A stretch of DNA of 64,000 nt from Entomospira nematocerorum (GCF_028748105.1 NZ_CP118168.1:310001-374000); one strand, 5' to 3'. Counted from the stretch's first letter, positions 8,932 to 20,391 are shown. The notes: a model not told the origin generated them from the letters alone. A program made the numbers and translations.

Positions 8932-10005
8932 TTATCGTAGCATAAGTAATATAAAGGCTAAAAAAAACCCTAAACTATATAATAATAGTATAAGAATCAA
9001 CCCAAAAGGCCTCCGAATAAGTCGACCTATCTTCAACCAAACTGTTTTTATTTTTAGAAATCCCCTCTCTCTTCTATTCACTAATTTTTTACACCCTGGA
9101 CATAATTCCGTCAATAATTGATGATACTGTGGCTCATAATGCTGTGGAATATACGAGACTGATGAAGATATATTTAAAATGTAAATAGTATCTTTTATTA
9201 ACATATAGTTGGAAGATATATTATCGCGAATGCGACGCTCTATTTCTTTTCTTGCTGATAAAATATTCAATTTGTTGTCATCTAATTTTTGTGGATAATA
9301 AAGATTTGTAGTATTGTAATTGGCTGGTAGATAATACAGAGAATCGTCGTTCTGTCTCATCAAGAAATAGTATAGAAGCTCTTCTAGTTGAAGTTTTCGT
9401 AGTAGATATAGCGGTAGACTCTGTAAAAAATCTATTAAATCCAATGTATAGCCTTTCGCCCTCCACAATGCAGCATCAATCAATAAAACCGAAGAGGATA
9501 TATAACCAGCTTGTGATAACAATTCTAGTAAACACACCTTATTTTCTATCAGGGCAACTTGTCCAAGTATCCTGTTTTTTATAAAATTATCCGTTGAGAA
9601 TAAGGTTCCTGCCAGAGCACTCTTGCCAAGATTAATAGTAAAAAATGGATCCAAGTCGCACATTACAATAGTGTATACATCTAGGTATAGAATATGACCA
9701 GATAGAGTACTCTGCTGTAAAAAGAGAAGTGCCTGAGCTAAAAATCGTGATTTATCATCAGAAAAATTATTAAACTGTCCTTTGGGAAAAGATAGACTGC
9801 GAGCATCAACTACTGTTAGTAACGCTGTTGGTAACAGGGATGCAACCATTCTTCGTAATAGAGCCTCATCAGGTGGATTCAATTTCATCACAATGATATA
9901 GAGCTCGATGGAAGTATTTTTTTGCGTTTTTTCTATGCTTGACAATAAAAAAGACAAGCTACCTAAGTATCGCATTGAAATACTAATTAATATTTGTCTT
10001 TTCAT
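8932..10005 (-). CDS. Catalytically degenerate GT8-like membrane protein (array member 6, first gene of operon)
   Basis: 357-residue GT8 homologue with the same length, strand order and C-terminal membrane helix (LILILLLYSLGFFLAFILLM) as its neighbours, but with catalytic motifs lost. The D-x-D is YLDVYTIVMCDL (Asp109-Val-Tyr), the usual PDQDVL motif near residue 210 is gone, and the late His-x-x-x-x-x-PW element reads YILNISSSVSYIP. The N-terminal Ala-Ile-Asn/Asp strand is also altered (ILISISMRYLGS). The frame is uninterrupted, so it is probably a maintained pseudoenzyme rather than a fresh pseudogene; a scaffold or regulatory role is a guess. I use the ATG at 10005 (GGGAG just upstream) rather than a TTG at 10023. 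Confidence 0.72.
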   Translation of the reverse strand: MKRQILISISMRYLGSLSFLLSSIEKTQKNTSIELYIIVMKLNPPDEALLRRMVASLLPTALLTVVDARSLSFPKGQFNNFSDDKSRFLAQALLFLQQSTLSGHILYLDVYTIVMCDLDPFFTINLGKSALAGTLFSTDNFIKNRILGQVALIENKVCLLELLSQAGYISSSVLLIDAALWRAKGYTLDLIDFLQSLPLYLLRKLQLEELLYYFLMRQNDDSLYYLPANYNTTNLYYPQKLDDNKLNILSARKEIERRIRDNISSNYMLIKDTIYILNISSSVSYIPQHYEPQYHQLLTELCPGCKKLVNRRERGFLKIKTVWLKIGRLIRRPFGLILILLLYSLGFFLAFILLMLR

Positions 10006-10032
10006 ATACTCCCAAAAAAACAAGTTAAAAGA

Positions 10033-10061
10033 ATACTAGCACAAATGCATTATACCGTCAA
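10033..10061 (-). promoter_or_regulatory. Promoter of the GT8 operon
   Basis: On the minus strand TTGACG (10056-10061) and TAGTAT (10033-10038) have an exact 17-base spacer. Transcription would start about 20 bases before the ATG at 10005. No other convincing promoter was found within the array, so all six genes are probably read from here. Confidence 0.6.
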
Positions 10062-10097
10062 CAGACAAATTCTACTAGTATTCTTTCTTATATGATA

Positions 10098-11414
10098 CTA
10101 ATCAAGCTTATTCCATTTATCCAAATAATCTTTGTGTGCCTCTAATAACTCATCGAAGACGATCTGCGTGATTTTTCCATGCTTAACTAGAGGATTATGC
10201 GTTAAGGCTCTTAAAGCCGTATTATAATCTCCTGTTATTGCAGCCTCAATGGTCAGTCTTTCGAACGTTTTCAATTGTAAAAGTTCACTTTGTGCAACAT
10301 CAGGAAGACTTGAAATACTTAAGGGAATAGCTCCTGCCCGCGTAATAACTGCAGAGGTCTCGATAACTGCATCATCTGGTAACGATGCAATAGTATTATT
10401 ATTACGAACATTAACAACCATAATTTCCCGTGAATCAGTATAAATAGCTTTAATTAAATCACAAGCAGTATCACTATAGTATGCTCCACCACGCTCCTCT
10501 AATTCCTTTGGCTTTTTATCTAAATTCATATCTTTGTAAAGTTCGAATAACTTTGCTTCCACACTCTTAACCGTTTCAGCCCGTGTCTTACCTCTGGAGA
10601 AATCCTCTAACTCCTCCTGTAAAATATCATCATGCATATAATAATAACGATGATAAGGACATGGCATCATTCCAGTACTAATAATGAAATCTTTATTCCA
10701 ACTAATAGGCCTGATATTCTTCACCACAGCTCGCTCAGATTCCTGCTCTAAAATTTTTGGTAGCATCTCCTGTAAAATATCTTTTCCATCATAATACAAA
10801 TGTTTTGCCCATACATAGTGATTCATACCGATAAAATGCAATAGAAATTGCTCATGCCCCAGCAGTTCAGCCACAGACTTAGTCATATTTATTGGAACAT
10901 TACAAAGACCGATACATTTAATCCTCGAAAACCGCTGTACAGCCTCTGTAACCATACCACTTGGATTAGAAAAATTAATTAACCAAGCATTCGGGCATAG
11001 TTGCTCCATCTCCTTAGCGATATCTAGGATAACGGGAATAGTCCTTAAGGCCTTCATGAAACCACCAAAACCATTTGTCTCCTGCCCTAGCATACCATGA
11101 GATAGGGGAATTCTCTCATCTTTAATACGTGCGTCCAAAAGACCTACACGAAGCTGAGTAGTAACAAAGTCTGCATCTTTAAGAGCTTCTTTTCTATTAA
11201 TAGTAAGATGGATATCCATATTTATCCCAGCTTTTTTTACCATGCGCTTAGCTAGATTACCCACAATCATGAGCTTTTCATAACCTTCTTCTATGTCAAC
11301 CAACCAGAGTTCTTTAATAGGAATACTCTTGTGTCTTTTAATGAAACCTTCCACTATTTCTGGAGTGTAACTTGATCCTCCACCAATCGTCACAACCTTT
11401 AATGACTTAGACAT
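10098..11414 (-). CDS. licH: GH4 family 6-phospho-beta-glucosidase
   Basis: Glycoside hydrolase family 4 enzyme of 438 residues, the length usual for LicH/CelF. It hydrolyses phosphorylated disaccharides by an NAD- and metal-dependent redox mechanism, acting on sugars imported by a PTS. The N-terminal VVTIGGGSSYTPEIVEGF is the NAD-binding fold. GQETNGFGGFM (110-120), INFSNPSGMV (146-154), Cys171-Asn172 in GLCNVPINM and His199 in IGMNHYVW fit the GH4 metal and substrate site. The GLCNVP form favours the 6-phospho-beta-glucosidase branch over alpha-galactosidases. No PTS genes are in the window. A run of seven G residues just upstream of the ATG provides a ribosome binding site. The exact sugar is not certain. 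Confidence 0.85.
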   Translation of the reverse strand: MSKSLKVVTIGGGSSYTPEIVEGFIKRHKSIPIKELWLVDIEEGYEKLMIVGNLAKRMVKKAGINMDIHLTINRKEALKDADFVTTQLRVGLLDARIKDERIPLSHGMLGQETNGFGGFMKALRTIPVILDIAKEMEQLCPNAWLINFSNPSGMVTEAVQRFSRIKCIGLCNVPINMTKSVAELLGHEQFLLHFIGMNHYVWAKHLYYDGKDILQEMLPKILEQESERAVVKNIRPISWNKDFIISTGMMPCPYHRYYYMHDDILQEELEDFSRGKTRAETVKSVEAKLFELYKDMNLDKKPKELEERGGAYYSDTACDLIKAIYTDSREIMVVNVRNNNTIASLPDDAVIETSAVITRAGAIPLSISSLPDVAQSELLQLKTFERLTIEAAITGDYNTALRALTHNPLVKHGKITQIVFDELLEAHKDYLDKWNKLD

Positions 11415-11532
11415 TTTATCCCCCCCATTTATATGTTTGATAGCAGCGTATATACAACTAAGGAGCTAAATCAAAGTCGATTTCGCTCCCCCAGTGATTA
11501 CTAATTTTCAGCAAAACTATCGCATGATTAAC

Positions 11533-11988
11533 TTACATTAATTTTATAGGATTAATAGTGACCTCAACAGTAGTTTTATCAACAACATCAAATCCCGTGG
11601 AAGTACGTTTCCGCAACTGAATTTCTATAGAAACCTTTTCTGCTTTTTCCCCCAAATTAGTCGCATAGATACGACCTAGAGTAACATCAGCTGGAACAAT
11701 AGAAAAATAAACTCTGTATGCATCTTCAAATATACTAGATCCTTGAATATCATACCCAGCATCACTTAAGGCGTCTACATCCCCCTTAAATTTTTTACCA
11801 TCAATGGTAATTGTCAAATCAATTTCTTCATTTCCTTCACCACCAGATAAAACAGTTGGTGTGATAGTAACCTTACTTTGCTTAACAGCAATGCCAGTAG
11901 TCTTGCCAGCAGTCCCAGCCGAAGAGTTACAACCGATGAATGTTATTGATAATAACAAGACTGAAAATACTAAAAATTTCTTTACCAT
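11533..11988 (-). CDS. Small putative lipoprotein
   Basis: 151 residues. The signal peptide ends in LSITFIGC (Cys20), a good lipobox, so the mature protein is probably lipid-anchored. The mature part begins with a Ser/Gly/Thr-rich linker, followed by about 110 residues of alternating beta-strand-like sequence (for example KVTITPTV, IDLTITIDGKKF, KVSIEIQLRKRT, KTTVEVTINPIK), suggesting one Ig-like beta-sandwich. I do not recognise a family. An AGGAG lies 8 bases before the ATG. It stands alone between the 5S rRNA gene and the GH4 gene, all on the minus strand. Function unknown. Confidence 0.72.
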   Translation of the reverse strand: MVKKFLVFSVLLLSITFIGCNSSAGTAGKTTGIAVKQSKVTITPTVLSGGEGNEEIDLTITIDGKKFKGDVDALSDAGYDIQGSSIFEDAYRVYFSIVPADVTLGRIYATNLGEKAEKVSIEIQLRKRTSTGFDVVDKTTVEVTINPIKLM

Positions 11989-12010
11989 AATAATACTCCT
12001 ATATATATAA

Positions 12011-12214
12011 AAATATATTACATATAAATAGGATTAAATGTCAATAGTATGACTTTAAAAAACTATTAGTAGCATGAGTTATTATACATAATAAATAATA
12101 TTCTGTCTTTATTTACTCTTAAACAAAAATGCAGATCTGTTAAAAGTATTCATATAGGAGTGAATAGATAGATTTATAATGATTATATAATCATAAGAAA
12201 TAAATAATAAAAAA
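12011..12214. other. AT-rich spacer between the small lipoprotein gene and 5S rRNA
   Basis: About 200 bases of very AT-rich sequence. On the minus strand the 5S gene is followed directly by GGTTTTTTATT and a weak ATGATTATATAATCAT palindrome (12174-12196 region), which together could end the rRNA transcript. No gene seen. Confidence 0.45.
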
Positions 12215-12325
12215 CCTAGCGATAACCTACTCTCCCACATTACTGCAGTACCATTGGCAAGACAGGACTTCACTTCCGTGTTCGGGATGGGAACGGGTAT
12301 TTCCCCTGTCTTCATCATCGCTAGG
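12215..12325 (-). rRNA. rrf: 5S ribosomal RNA
   Basis: About 111 bases. The terminal helix CCTAGCGAT / ATCGCTAGG closes the gene, and internal 5S hallmarks are present on the minus strand, including CCCGTTCCCATCCCGAACACG and GGGAGAGTAGG. It lies about 60 bases after the 3' end of the 23S gene. The ends are set by the terminal helix and may be off by 1-3 bases. Confidence 0.93.
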
Positions 12326-12385
12326 ATAATTATTCATGTTATTAAAGTTTTATGACTTTATCTTAGTAAGAGATAAAGAGTAATA

Positions 12386-15360
<2,975 letters not shown>

Positions 15361-15507
15361 TATTAGTCTTTACCCCTTCCCTTAAGCAAAATTATTAAAC
15401 TTCTACTAATCGTTTCCGCTCTACAGCCCTAACAACCATCTAATAATTCTTTATGTCACTTCAACTTAGTCTCCGCTTTTCAGTGCTTTAGACCGTTTCG
15501 CTTCAAC
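15361..15507 (-). other. 23S rRNA leader
   Basis: About 150 bases between the promoter and the 23S 5' end with no tRNA and no 16S sequence. The stretch next to the 23S gene provides one side of the processing stalk. Confidence 0.6.
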
Positions 15508-15514
15508 CTCCTAT

Positions 15515-15543
15515 ACTATAGCTCATACCAAAACTTTTGTCAA
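15515..15543 (-). promoter_or_regulatory. Strong promoter of the 23S-5S operon
   Basis: A consensus TTGACA (15538-15543) and TATAGT (15515-15520) with a 17-base spacer on the minus strand. Just upstream (15544-15584) two copies of an A/T-rich TTTTAGTAAAAAGT unit lie about one to two helical turns apart, resembling an UP element. This indicates that the 23S-5S unit is transcribed independently. Confidence 0.75.
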
Positions 15544-15615
15544 CACTTTTTACTAAAAAATTTATACTTTTTACTAAAAGTTACCCTATCTCCTTCCAAT
15601 AAATCAACTTATGTT

Positions 15616-15990
15616 TTAAAAAAATATCAAATTATCCTCAAAAACTACTTTAATGAGCATATGATGTTGATTCCCTAGTATTATGTCAGTTTTCATTTGT
15701 GGTAAAATGATACCCCGTTCAGGATCTTCTACACACCACCTAATAATATCACTTATTGGGCTCAAACATAAATGGTAGATACGGTAATACGCTAGAACAA
15801 ATTTTTCAAAAATGGCGTGCAACTTATCCTCCAGAATAGAACATTTATCTTACGTGCACCACGCTCTTCAACGAATAATTGACTCTATATGATAGGACAT
15901 AAACATCTGATAGCTACTATTATTAGGGTGATAATACAGAGTATTCCGACGTAATTTGTTTGGGTTCCAGATTCTCGAAACCTAATATGG
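15616..15990 (-). pseudogene. mcrC remnant (McrBC 5-methylcytosine restriction system)
   Basis: Hand translation of the minus strand gives, in a single frame broken by TGA and TAA stops, segments that line up with the McrC family in the right order: YYHPNNSSYQMFMSYHIESI, then IFEKFVLAYYRIYH, then ISDIIRWCVEDPE, then ILPQMKTDIILG. The last is the first half of the McrC nuclease motif (LP-x-M-K-T-D-I). The expected following IIDTKYY element is gone and the frame ends shortly after. No McrB GTPase gene is nearby. It is a decayed fragment lying directly upstream of the rRNA promoter, probably left by deletion of a restriction island. McrC identity is from memory of the family, not a search. Confidence 0.62.
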
Positions 15991-16018
15991 GGGAAATATA
16001 GGATAAGTTTTCTGAACT

Positions 16019-16046
16019 TTGTATTGTGATCCGACTATTATACTAT
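16019..16046 (+). promoter_or_regulatory. Possible promoter for the exported protein gene at 16090
   Basis: TTGTAT (16019-16024), 16-base spacer, TACTAT (16041-16046), 44 bases before the ATG. A weak match by eye. Confidence 0.3.
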
Positions 16047-16089
16047 ACGACCGCGCGTCGCTACGCACAAGATTGAAGGAGCTCATACT

Positions 16090-17196
16090 ATGACTAAAAA
16101 ATTACTTATCTCACTCACATTACTATTACCCATGATTATCTTTTTATACTACATCTTATCTCCATCATCTACATCTTCCACGCTTATTCCATCTGGCTAT
16201 CTTGTTTATGATAGAAATCATCTCTTAAACCTAAAATCAAACCAAGAGCAACAACTGACTCTATCTCATTATGGCGAGGAGGAATGGAAAGTACTCTCAC
16301 CCTATACAACAAATATCGATGCAAAAGAGAGTCGGTACTATTTTCAGTTTAAGCAATCCCCAAATGCCTCAATCGAGAATACACTGTCCGATTCTTTCTA
16401 TGGTATCTATGCCACAAGATACGATCTGCACACCGGCAAGCAAGAGCACTTGGTATTGAATACTAACTTTGAGAGGATCAGCAACGCTAAAATTTATCCA
16501 CTTAGTCAAGATCAGCTCTTACTTCAACATACATATAAAGACTCTACAATGATAGAACTCTTCTCCATTGCCGAAAATCGTACCCTTCAGCACCACCTCC
16601 TCTCCAATGCAGATTTGCTTAATATGGGTATTCACATCCTCAATCCGATAACTATCTTATATTATGATCCAAAAGAGGAGTATCTTATCCTCAATAATCT
16701 ACCCTATCTCCATCATCTCAACTTGAAGACACTGCAAGTCACTCAACTTGAGGGTATATCAGCCATATTCAGTAGTCATCAGGGAAGTACTCTTGGCAGC
16801 TATCACTCTTCTGCAAAGGAGCACCTTCTTGTAGCAGTAGAAGCCAATAACAAAGACTTGAAAAAAACAAGAAAAGCCATCTACCACTTGCCAATGACAC
16901 AAATTGTTCAATATCTACCAGATACCTTGCCAGATGGAGACTATTACTTGGTAGACAAGAATCTAATTATTATTCGTAAGAATTATCAAACCATAGCAGA
17001 TTTCCTAACCAACTTTTTCTCGCTATCCTTTCTTATAGGTGGACAATCCTCATCAGACAAGCTCTATCTCTATCGGATTCAGAATGACTCAGCCACCCTT
17101 CTTTGGCATTCTTCAAAAGTTTCCAACCTAGGACTCAATTTAGATGCCCACTATCTAGATCACTTTGAAACCCCTCTTATCGATACAACTGCTTGA
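16090..17196 (+). CDS. Membrane-anchored or exported protein, possible beta-propeller, unknown function
   Basis: 368 residues. The N-terminal hydrophobic segment (LLISLTLLLPMIIFLYYILS) is a signal anchor followed by a Ser/Thr linker. The rest is rich in repeated Leu/Tyr/His-containing strands of the type seen in beta-propellers (GYLVYDRNHLLNLKS, ILYYDPKEEYLILNNL, YLHHLNLKTLQVTQLEG), but no family motif is recognised. GAAGGAG lies 8 bases before the ATG. It is flanked by the divergent mcrC remnant and the convergent membrane gene, so context gives no help. Function unknown. Confidence 0.65.
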   Translation: MTKKLLISLTLLLPMIIFLYYILSPSSTSSTLIPSGYLVYDRNHLLNLKSNQEQQLTLSHYGEEEWKVLSPYTTNIDAKESRYYFQFKQSPNASIENTLSDSFYGIYATRYDLHTGKQEHLVLNTNFERISNAKIYPLSQDQLLLQHTYKDSTMIELFSIAENRTLQHHLLSNADLLNMGIHILNPITILYYDPKEEYLILNNLPYLHHLNLKTLQVTQLEGISAIFSSHQGSTLGSYHSSAKEHLLVAVEANNKDLKKTRKAIYHLPMTQIVQYLPDTLPDGDYYLVDKNLIIIRKNYQTIADFLTNFFSLSFLIGGQSSSDKLYLYRIQNDSATLLWHSSKVSNLGLNLDAHYLDHFETPLIDTTA

Positions 17197-17247
17197 TACA
17201 CTCTTGAGAAAGCTAGCATAATGTTCCCTCTTTCATGTTCACGAAAA

Positions 17248-17630
17248 CTACTCTTTCTTCTCCTCTACCTCTGCTTTAACTTTTTTATAGATCTCCTTTA
17301 TTGCTAAAAGAGTCTGATGACTCTTTATCACACCGCTATTAGATTCTAACCAGAATAAAATATGATTAAAAACTCGATCTAATTTATTAAATTCATCTAA
17401 CATACCTTCAGATATAGCACTGGTATACATGAAGTCATATCGTAATATTAACTGTGTGCTAAAACTTAAAAAAGAGTCATACACTACAAAGTTTGGAATA
17501 TTCTTTTTTTTATGAAAATACAAAAAAATATTCAATATTGTGATCAAGATATTAATAGAATATACACCTGAATAAATAAGTATAACTGACAGATCAATGA
17601 ATTGAAGTGCTTCTTTTTCTGTTAATTTAT
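17248..17630 (-). pseudogene. Downstream half of a probably frameshifted membrane protein gene
   Basis: The open frame continues from the TAG at 17631 in the -1 frame: LDKLTEKEALQFIDLSVILIY leads into a hydrophobic segment (about 25-45) and a helical C-terminus ending KVKAEVEEKKE. There is no ATG or GTG at the beginning; the first usable start is a TTG at 17547, inside the hydrophobic segment. The simplest reading is that this was the C-terminal part of the gene at 17631-18263, separated by a single-base deletion near 17631-17640. If it is instead an independent 99-residue protein, it starts at that TTG. No family recognised. Confidence 0.45.
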
Positions 17631-18263
17631 CTAAATATTAATCATTTCACTCACTTCATTCATAATATCGCTTTGTACATATTCAGCAAAATAAAAATGA
17701 GACAACAATTCTTCACGTTCCCTTAGCCACTCTTTATCTATAAAAATTTTATAGATAAGGATAGGTTTCATGTTTTCTAACACATAATAGTAAAATTGCT
17801 CTTGTACTTTATCTTTTTCTTTGTTAATTTCATTCAAGCGCTTTTGCGCATCCTCTGTTCCTTGTTCTATCTTCGCTTCGTACTCTTTTAGTTGCTGGTC
17901 AATGCCTCGCTCTTTTAGCGAGAGGCTGATGCCCATACCAATAGCAACCACCGAGCCAAAGATGCCAAAAAGCGCCATCATGATAGAGACAACCGTAAGA
18001 TAATGGTTGTGACGATCCGTCTCTCTGGCAATAAACGCCCTAAGAGCATCTTCATTTAACTTCAGTTCCGCCTGCTTATCCACCTCTACACCATCTACTA
18101 TGTACGGCATCATCATCGGCTTCTCAAATGTAAGCTTAGTGACATCCACTGGCTTTGGCATAAAGTTAGCAAATACTGGAATGATACCCATAATAATAGC
18201 GACTAGAATGATAACAATACCTAGCCAATAACCATCATCACTCTTTTTTTCTTGCGATGCCAT
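17631..18263 (-). CDS. Two-helix membrane protein with coiled coil, unknown function
   Basis: 210 residues with a cytoplasmic start, a first membrane helix (about 13-31), an acidic extracytoplasmic loop, a second helix (about 87-110), then a charged coiled coil (about 114-150: ERGIDQQLKEYEAKIEQG and following) and a helical tail. It is not a recognised family. The second helix, Gly-rich with the pattern FGIFGSVVAIGMGISLSL, resembles generic spirochaete inner-membrane proteins. It stops 1 base out of frame with a further hydrophobic reading frame, suggesting that the original protein was about 340 residues long. The gene is divergent from guaC. Confidence 0.62.
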   Translation of the reverse strand: MASQEKKSDDGYWLGIVIILVAIIMGIIPVFANFMPKPVDVTKLTFEKPMMMPYIVDGVEVDKQAELKLNEDALRAFIARETDRHNHYLTVVSIMMALFGIFGSVVAIGMGISLSLKERGIDQQLKEYEAKIEQGTEDAQKRLNEINKEKDKVQEQFYYYVLENMKPILIYKIFIDKEWLREREELLSHFYFAEYVQSDIMNEVSEMINI

Positions 18264-18364
18264 AAATCCTCTATTTTATTTTATTAAAAATATTCTATCA
18301 AATAATCACTCTGTGATCAACATTAATTTTAGTAAGAAAAGATATTAACTTATTGCAACCATGC

Positions 18365-18392
18365 TTGACAAAGCTATCATTATTCTTATACT
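18365..18392 (+). promoter_or_regulatory. Promoter of guaC
   Basis: TTGACA (18365-18370) and TATACT (18387-18392) with a 16-base spacer, giving a leader of about 70 bases before the guaC ATG. Confidence 0.6.
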
Positions 18393-18466
18393 ACAATAGT
18401 AAAGACGCCTGCTAGTCTCACTAGCTATCTTTACCACCTATTTGATATTTGATCTAGGAGTAAATG

Positions 18467-19543
18467 ATGCGTATTATTGATGACGTAAAACTTGATTTTA
18501 AAGATGTTCTCTTTCTTCCCAAACGAAGCACACTCGCCAGTAGACAGCAAGTTGACTTAACTCGACGCTATACATTCAAACACAGCCGGCACTCTTGGAG
18601 TGGAATTCCAATTATGGCTGCGAATATGGATGGTGTTGGTACTGTCTCGATGGCAAAGGCTCTCTATGAGCAAAAGCTCTTCACAACTCTGGTAAAAAGT
18701 TTATCCAATGAAACAATCCACAACCTTCTACAGGATGTCGATCCTCAATTTTTTGCGGTGAGTACGGGCACTGGTGAGAAAGATTGGTTACGTCTACAGA
18801 GTATTCTACAGGAGAATCCCACCATCAGGTTCATCTGTATTGATGTGGCCAATGGTTATAGTGAGCACTTTGGTAACTTTGTCGAGAAGGTTCGTCAACA
18901 ATATCCGCATCACACGATTATTGCCGGAAACGTTGTTACTGCCGACATGACTCAAGAACTGATCCTGCGTGGAGCAGATATCATTAAAGTGGGCATTGGT
19001 CCTGGCTCGGTATGCACAACACGTAAACAAACTGGCGTAGGATTTCCTCAGCTCAGTGCGATTATAGAGTGTGCTGATGCTGCTCATGGACTTGGTGGGC
19101 ACATCATTGCTGATGGTGGTTGTACCAACCCAGGTGATGTGGCAAAAGCCTTCGGTGCTGGTGCCGATTTTGTTATGCTCGGAGGAATGCTTGCCGGGCA
19201 CGATGAAGGCGAAGGTCGTGTTATTGAGGAGCACTATATAACCAGTCATCTCAATCCAGCTACAAATAAGCCTACAATTGAAGTGAAACAATTTATTGAA
19301 TTCTATGGTATGAGTAGTGCCACCGCAATGGAAAAACACCATGGGGGGGTTGCAGAATACCGTAGTAGTGAAGGAAAGACTGTTCGTATTCCCTATAAAG
19401 GACCCATCCGAGCAACTCTATTGGATATACTTGGAGGCTTGCGTAGTACCTGTACCTATGTTGGTGCCCCAACTCTCAAGCAACTAAGTAAGTGTACCAC
19501 ATTTGTTCGCGTAACGCAACAAATTAATAATATTTTTTCTTAA
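18467..19543 (+). CDS. guaC: GMP reductase
   Basis: NADPH-dependent GMP reductase (358 residues) that converts GMP to IMP in purine salvage. MRIIDDVKLDFKDVLFLPKR matches the N-terminus of Escherichia coli GuaC, and GPGSVCTTRKQTGVGFPQL holds the catalytic Cys loop that forms the thioimidate. There is no CBS pair, which separates it from IMP dehydrogenase, and the length is that of the single-domain GuaC branch. I choose the second of two adjacent ATGs (18467), which aligns with GuaC and sits 6 bases after AGGAG. The following gamma-carbonic-anhydrase gene lies 26 bases downstream and is probably cotranscribed. Confidence 0.92.
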   Translation: MRIIDDVKLDFKDVLFLPKRSTLASRQQVDLTRRYTFKHSRHSWSGIPIMAANMDGVGTVSMAKALYEQKLFTTLVKSLSNETIHNLLQDVDPQFFAVSTGTGEKDWLRLQSILQENPTIRFICIDVANGYSEHFGNFVEKVRQQYPHHTIIAGNVVTADMTQELILRGADIIKVGIGPGSVCTTRKQTGVGFPQLSAIIECADAAHGLGGHIIADGGCTNPGDVAKAFGAGADFVMLGGMLAGHDEGEGRVIEEHYITSHLNPATNKPTIEVKQFIEFYGMSSATAMEKHHGGVAEYRSSEGKTVRIPYKGPIRATLLDILGGLRSTCTYVGAPTLKQLSKCTTFVRVTQQINNIFS

Positions 19544-19569
19544 TACCTTAATAAGGAGATAACTACATT

Positions 19570-20091
19570 ATGCTCTATCAAGTTGGAGATAAACGACCTA
19601 GTGTAGCTGATCATGTTTTTATTGCCCCATCTGCAGATGTGATTGGCGATGTTCGCATCGCAAATGATGTCTCTATTTGGTTTAATGTCACATTACGTGG
19701 CGATGATCATTATATTGAGATTGGTGAGGGCTCAAACATTCAAGATAATACAGCTGTTCATGTTGCACACAACTATCCCACCACAATTGGACGTAACGTG
19801 ACGATTGGACATGGTGCAATTATTCATGGCTGTATCATCGAAGATCATTGTCTCATCGCCATGGGCGCGATCATTCTGAATGGGGCGAAGATTGGTGCAG
19901 GCTCTATTATCGCTGCTGGAGCTATGGTTGGTGAAGGGAAAGTAATACCCCCTAACTCACTGGTAGCTGGTGTTCCGGCAAAGGTTATCAAGGAGATCAG
20001 TCAGGAACAACGCGATCATCTCGCACGAGGTGTTGATATTTACAAAAAAAATATTGATCTATACCAAACTCTAACACCATTACAGTCATAG
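19570..20091 (+). CDS. Gamma-carbonic anhydrase-like left-handed beta-helix protein
   Basis: 173-residue hexapeptide-repeat protein of the YrdA/PaaY/gamma-carbonic anhydrase family, forming a trimeric left-handed beta-helix with a metal at the subunit interface. Histidines at 64 (NTAVHVAHNYP), 81 and 86 (TIGHGAIIHG) fit the three-His metal site. The repeated I/V-G/N-x-x-x-x units run from about 15 to 140, followed by the family-typical VAGVPAKVIKEIS. Catalysis of CO2 hydration is plausible but many members show none, so the substrate is open. AAGGAG lies upstream of the ATG. It is the last gene before a strong terminator, after guaC. Confidence 0.85.
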   Translation: MLYQVGDKRPSVADHVFIAPSADVIGDVRIANDVSIWFNVTLRGDDHYIEIGEGSNIQDNTAVHVAHNYPTTIGRNVTIGHGAIIHGCIIEDHCLIAMGAIILNGAKIGAGSIIAAGAMVGEGKVIPPNSLVAGVPAKVIKEISQEQRDHLARGVDIYKKNIDLYQTLTPLQS

Positions 20092-20135
20092 AATCGTTAT
20101 ACCGTTCATCAGTCTATCTTATCTATCAAAATACC

Positions 20136-20176
20136 AGTCGCATATATTTTCATCATTGAGTATATGCGACTTTTTT
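20136..20176 (+). terminator. Rho-independent terminator after guaC-gamma-CA operon
   Basis: An 11-bp perfect stem (20136-20146 AGTCGCATATA with 20161-20171 TATATGCGACT), 14-base loop, followed by six T residues. Confidence 0.85.
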
Positions 20177-20391
20177 ATATATAAAGAACTACACTTCCTT
20201 TGAGAAACCGCAGTATCTTACGTATAAATTTTATATATATAAAAAATAATCTTTGTTATGAAAAATAATGCATATTGATAGAAATACTATATATACAAAA
20301 AAACATATAATCATCTAAATTTCTTCTATATTTAAATATTTATTCAATAAACATGTTTTATTTTGCATTTTTTTAAATATTTATAATTTTA
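20177..20391. other. AT-rich upstream region of the sulfoquinovose cluster
   Basis: About 215 bases, extremely AT-rich, no open frame. It includes a perfect palindrome AAACATGTTT at 20349-20358, some 35 bases before the -35 box, which could be a regulator site. Otherwise nothing recognised. Confidence 0.4.

Noticed and set aside
15616..15822. Independent 68-residue protein starting at TTG
   Set aside because: The McrC-like similarity extends upstream through stops in the same frame, so it is better read as a pseudogene fragment.
18467..19543. IMP dehydrogenase
   Set aside because: No CBS domains, and the N-terminus and length match GuaC.
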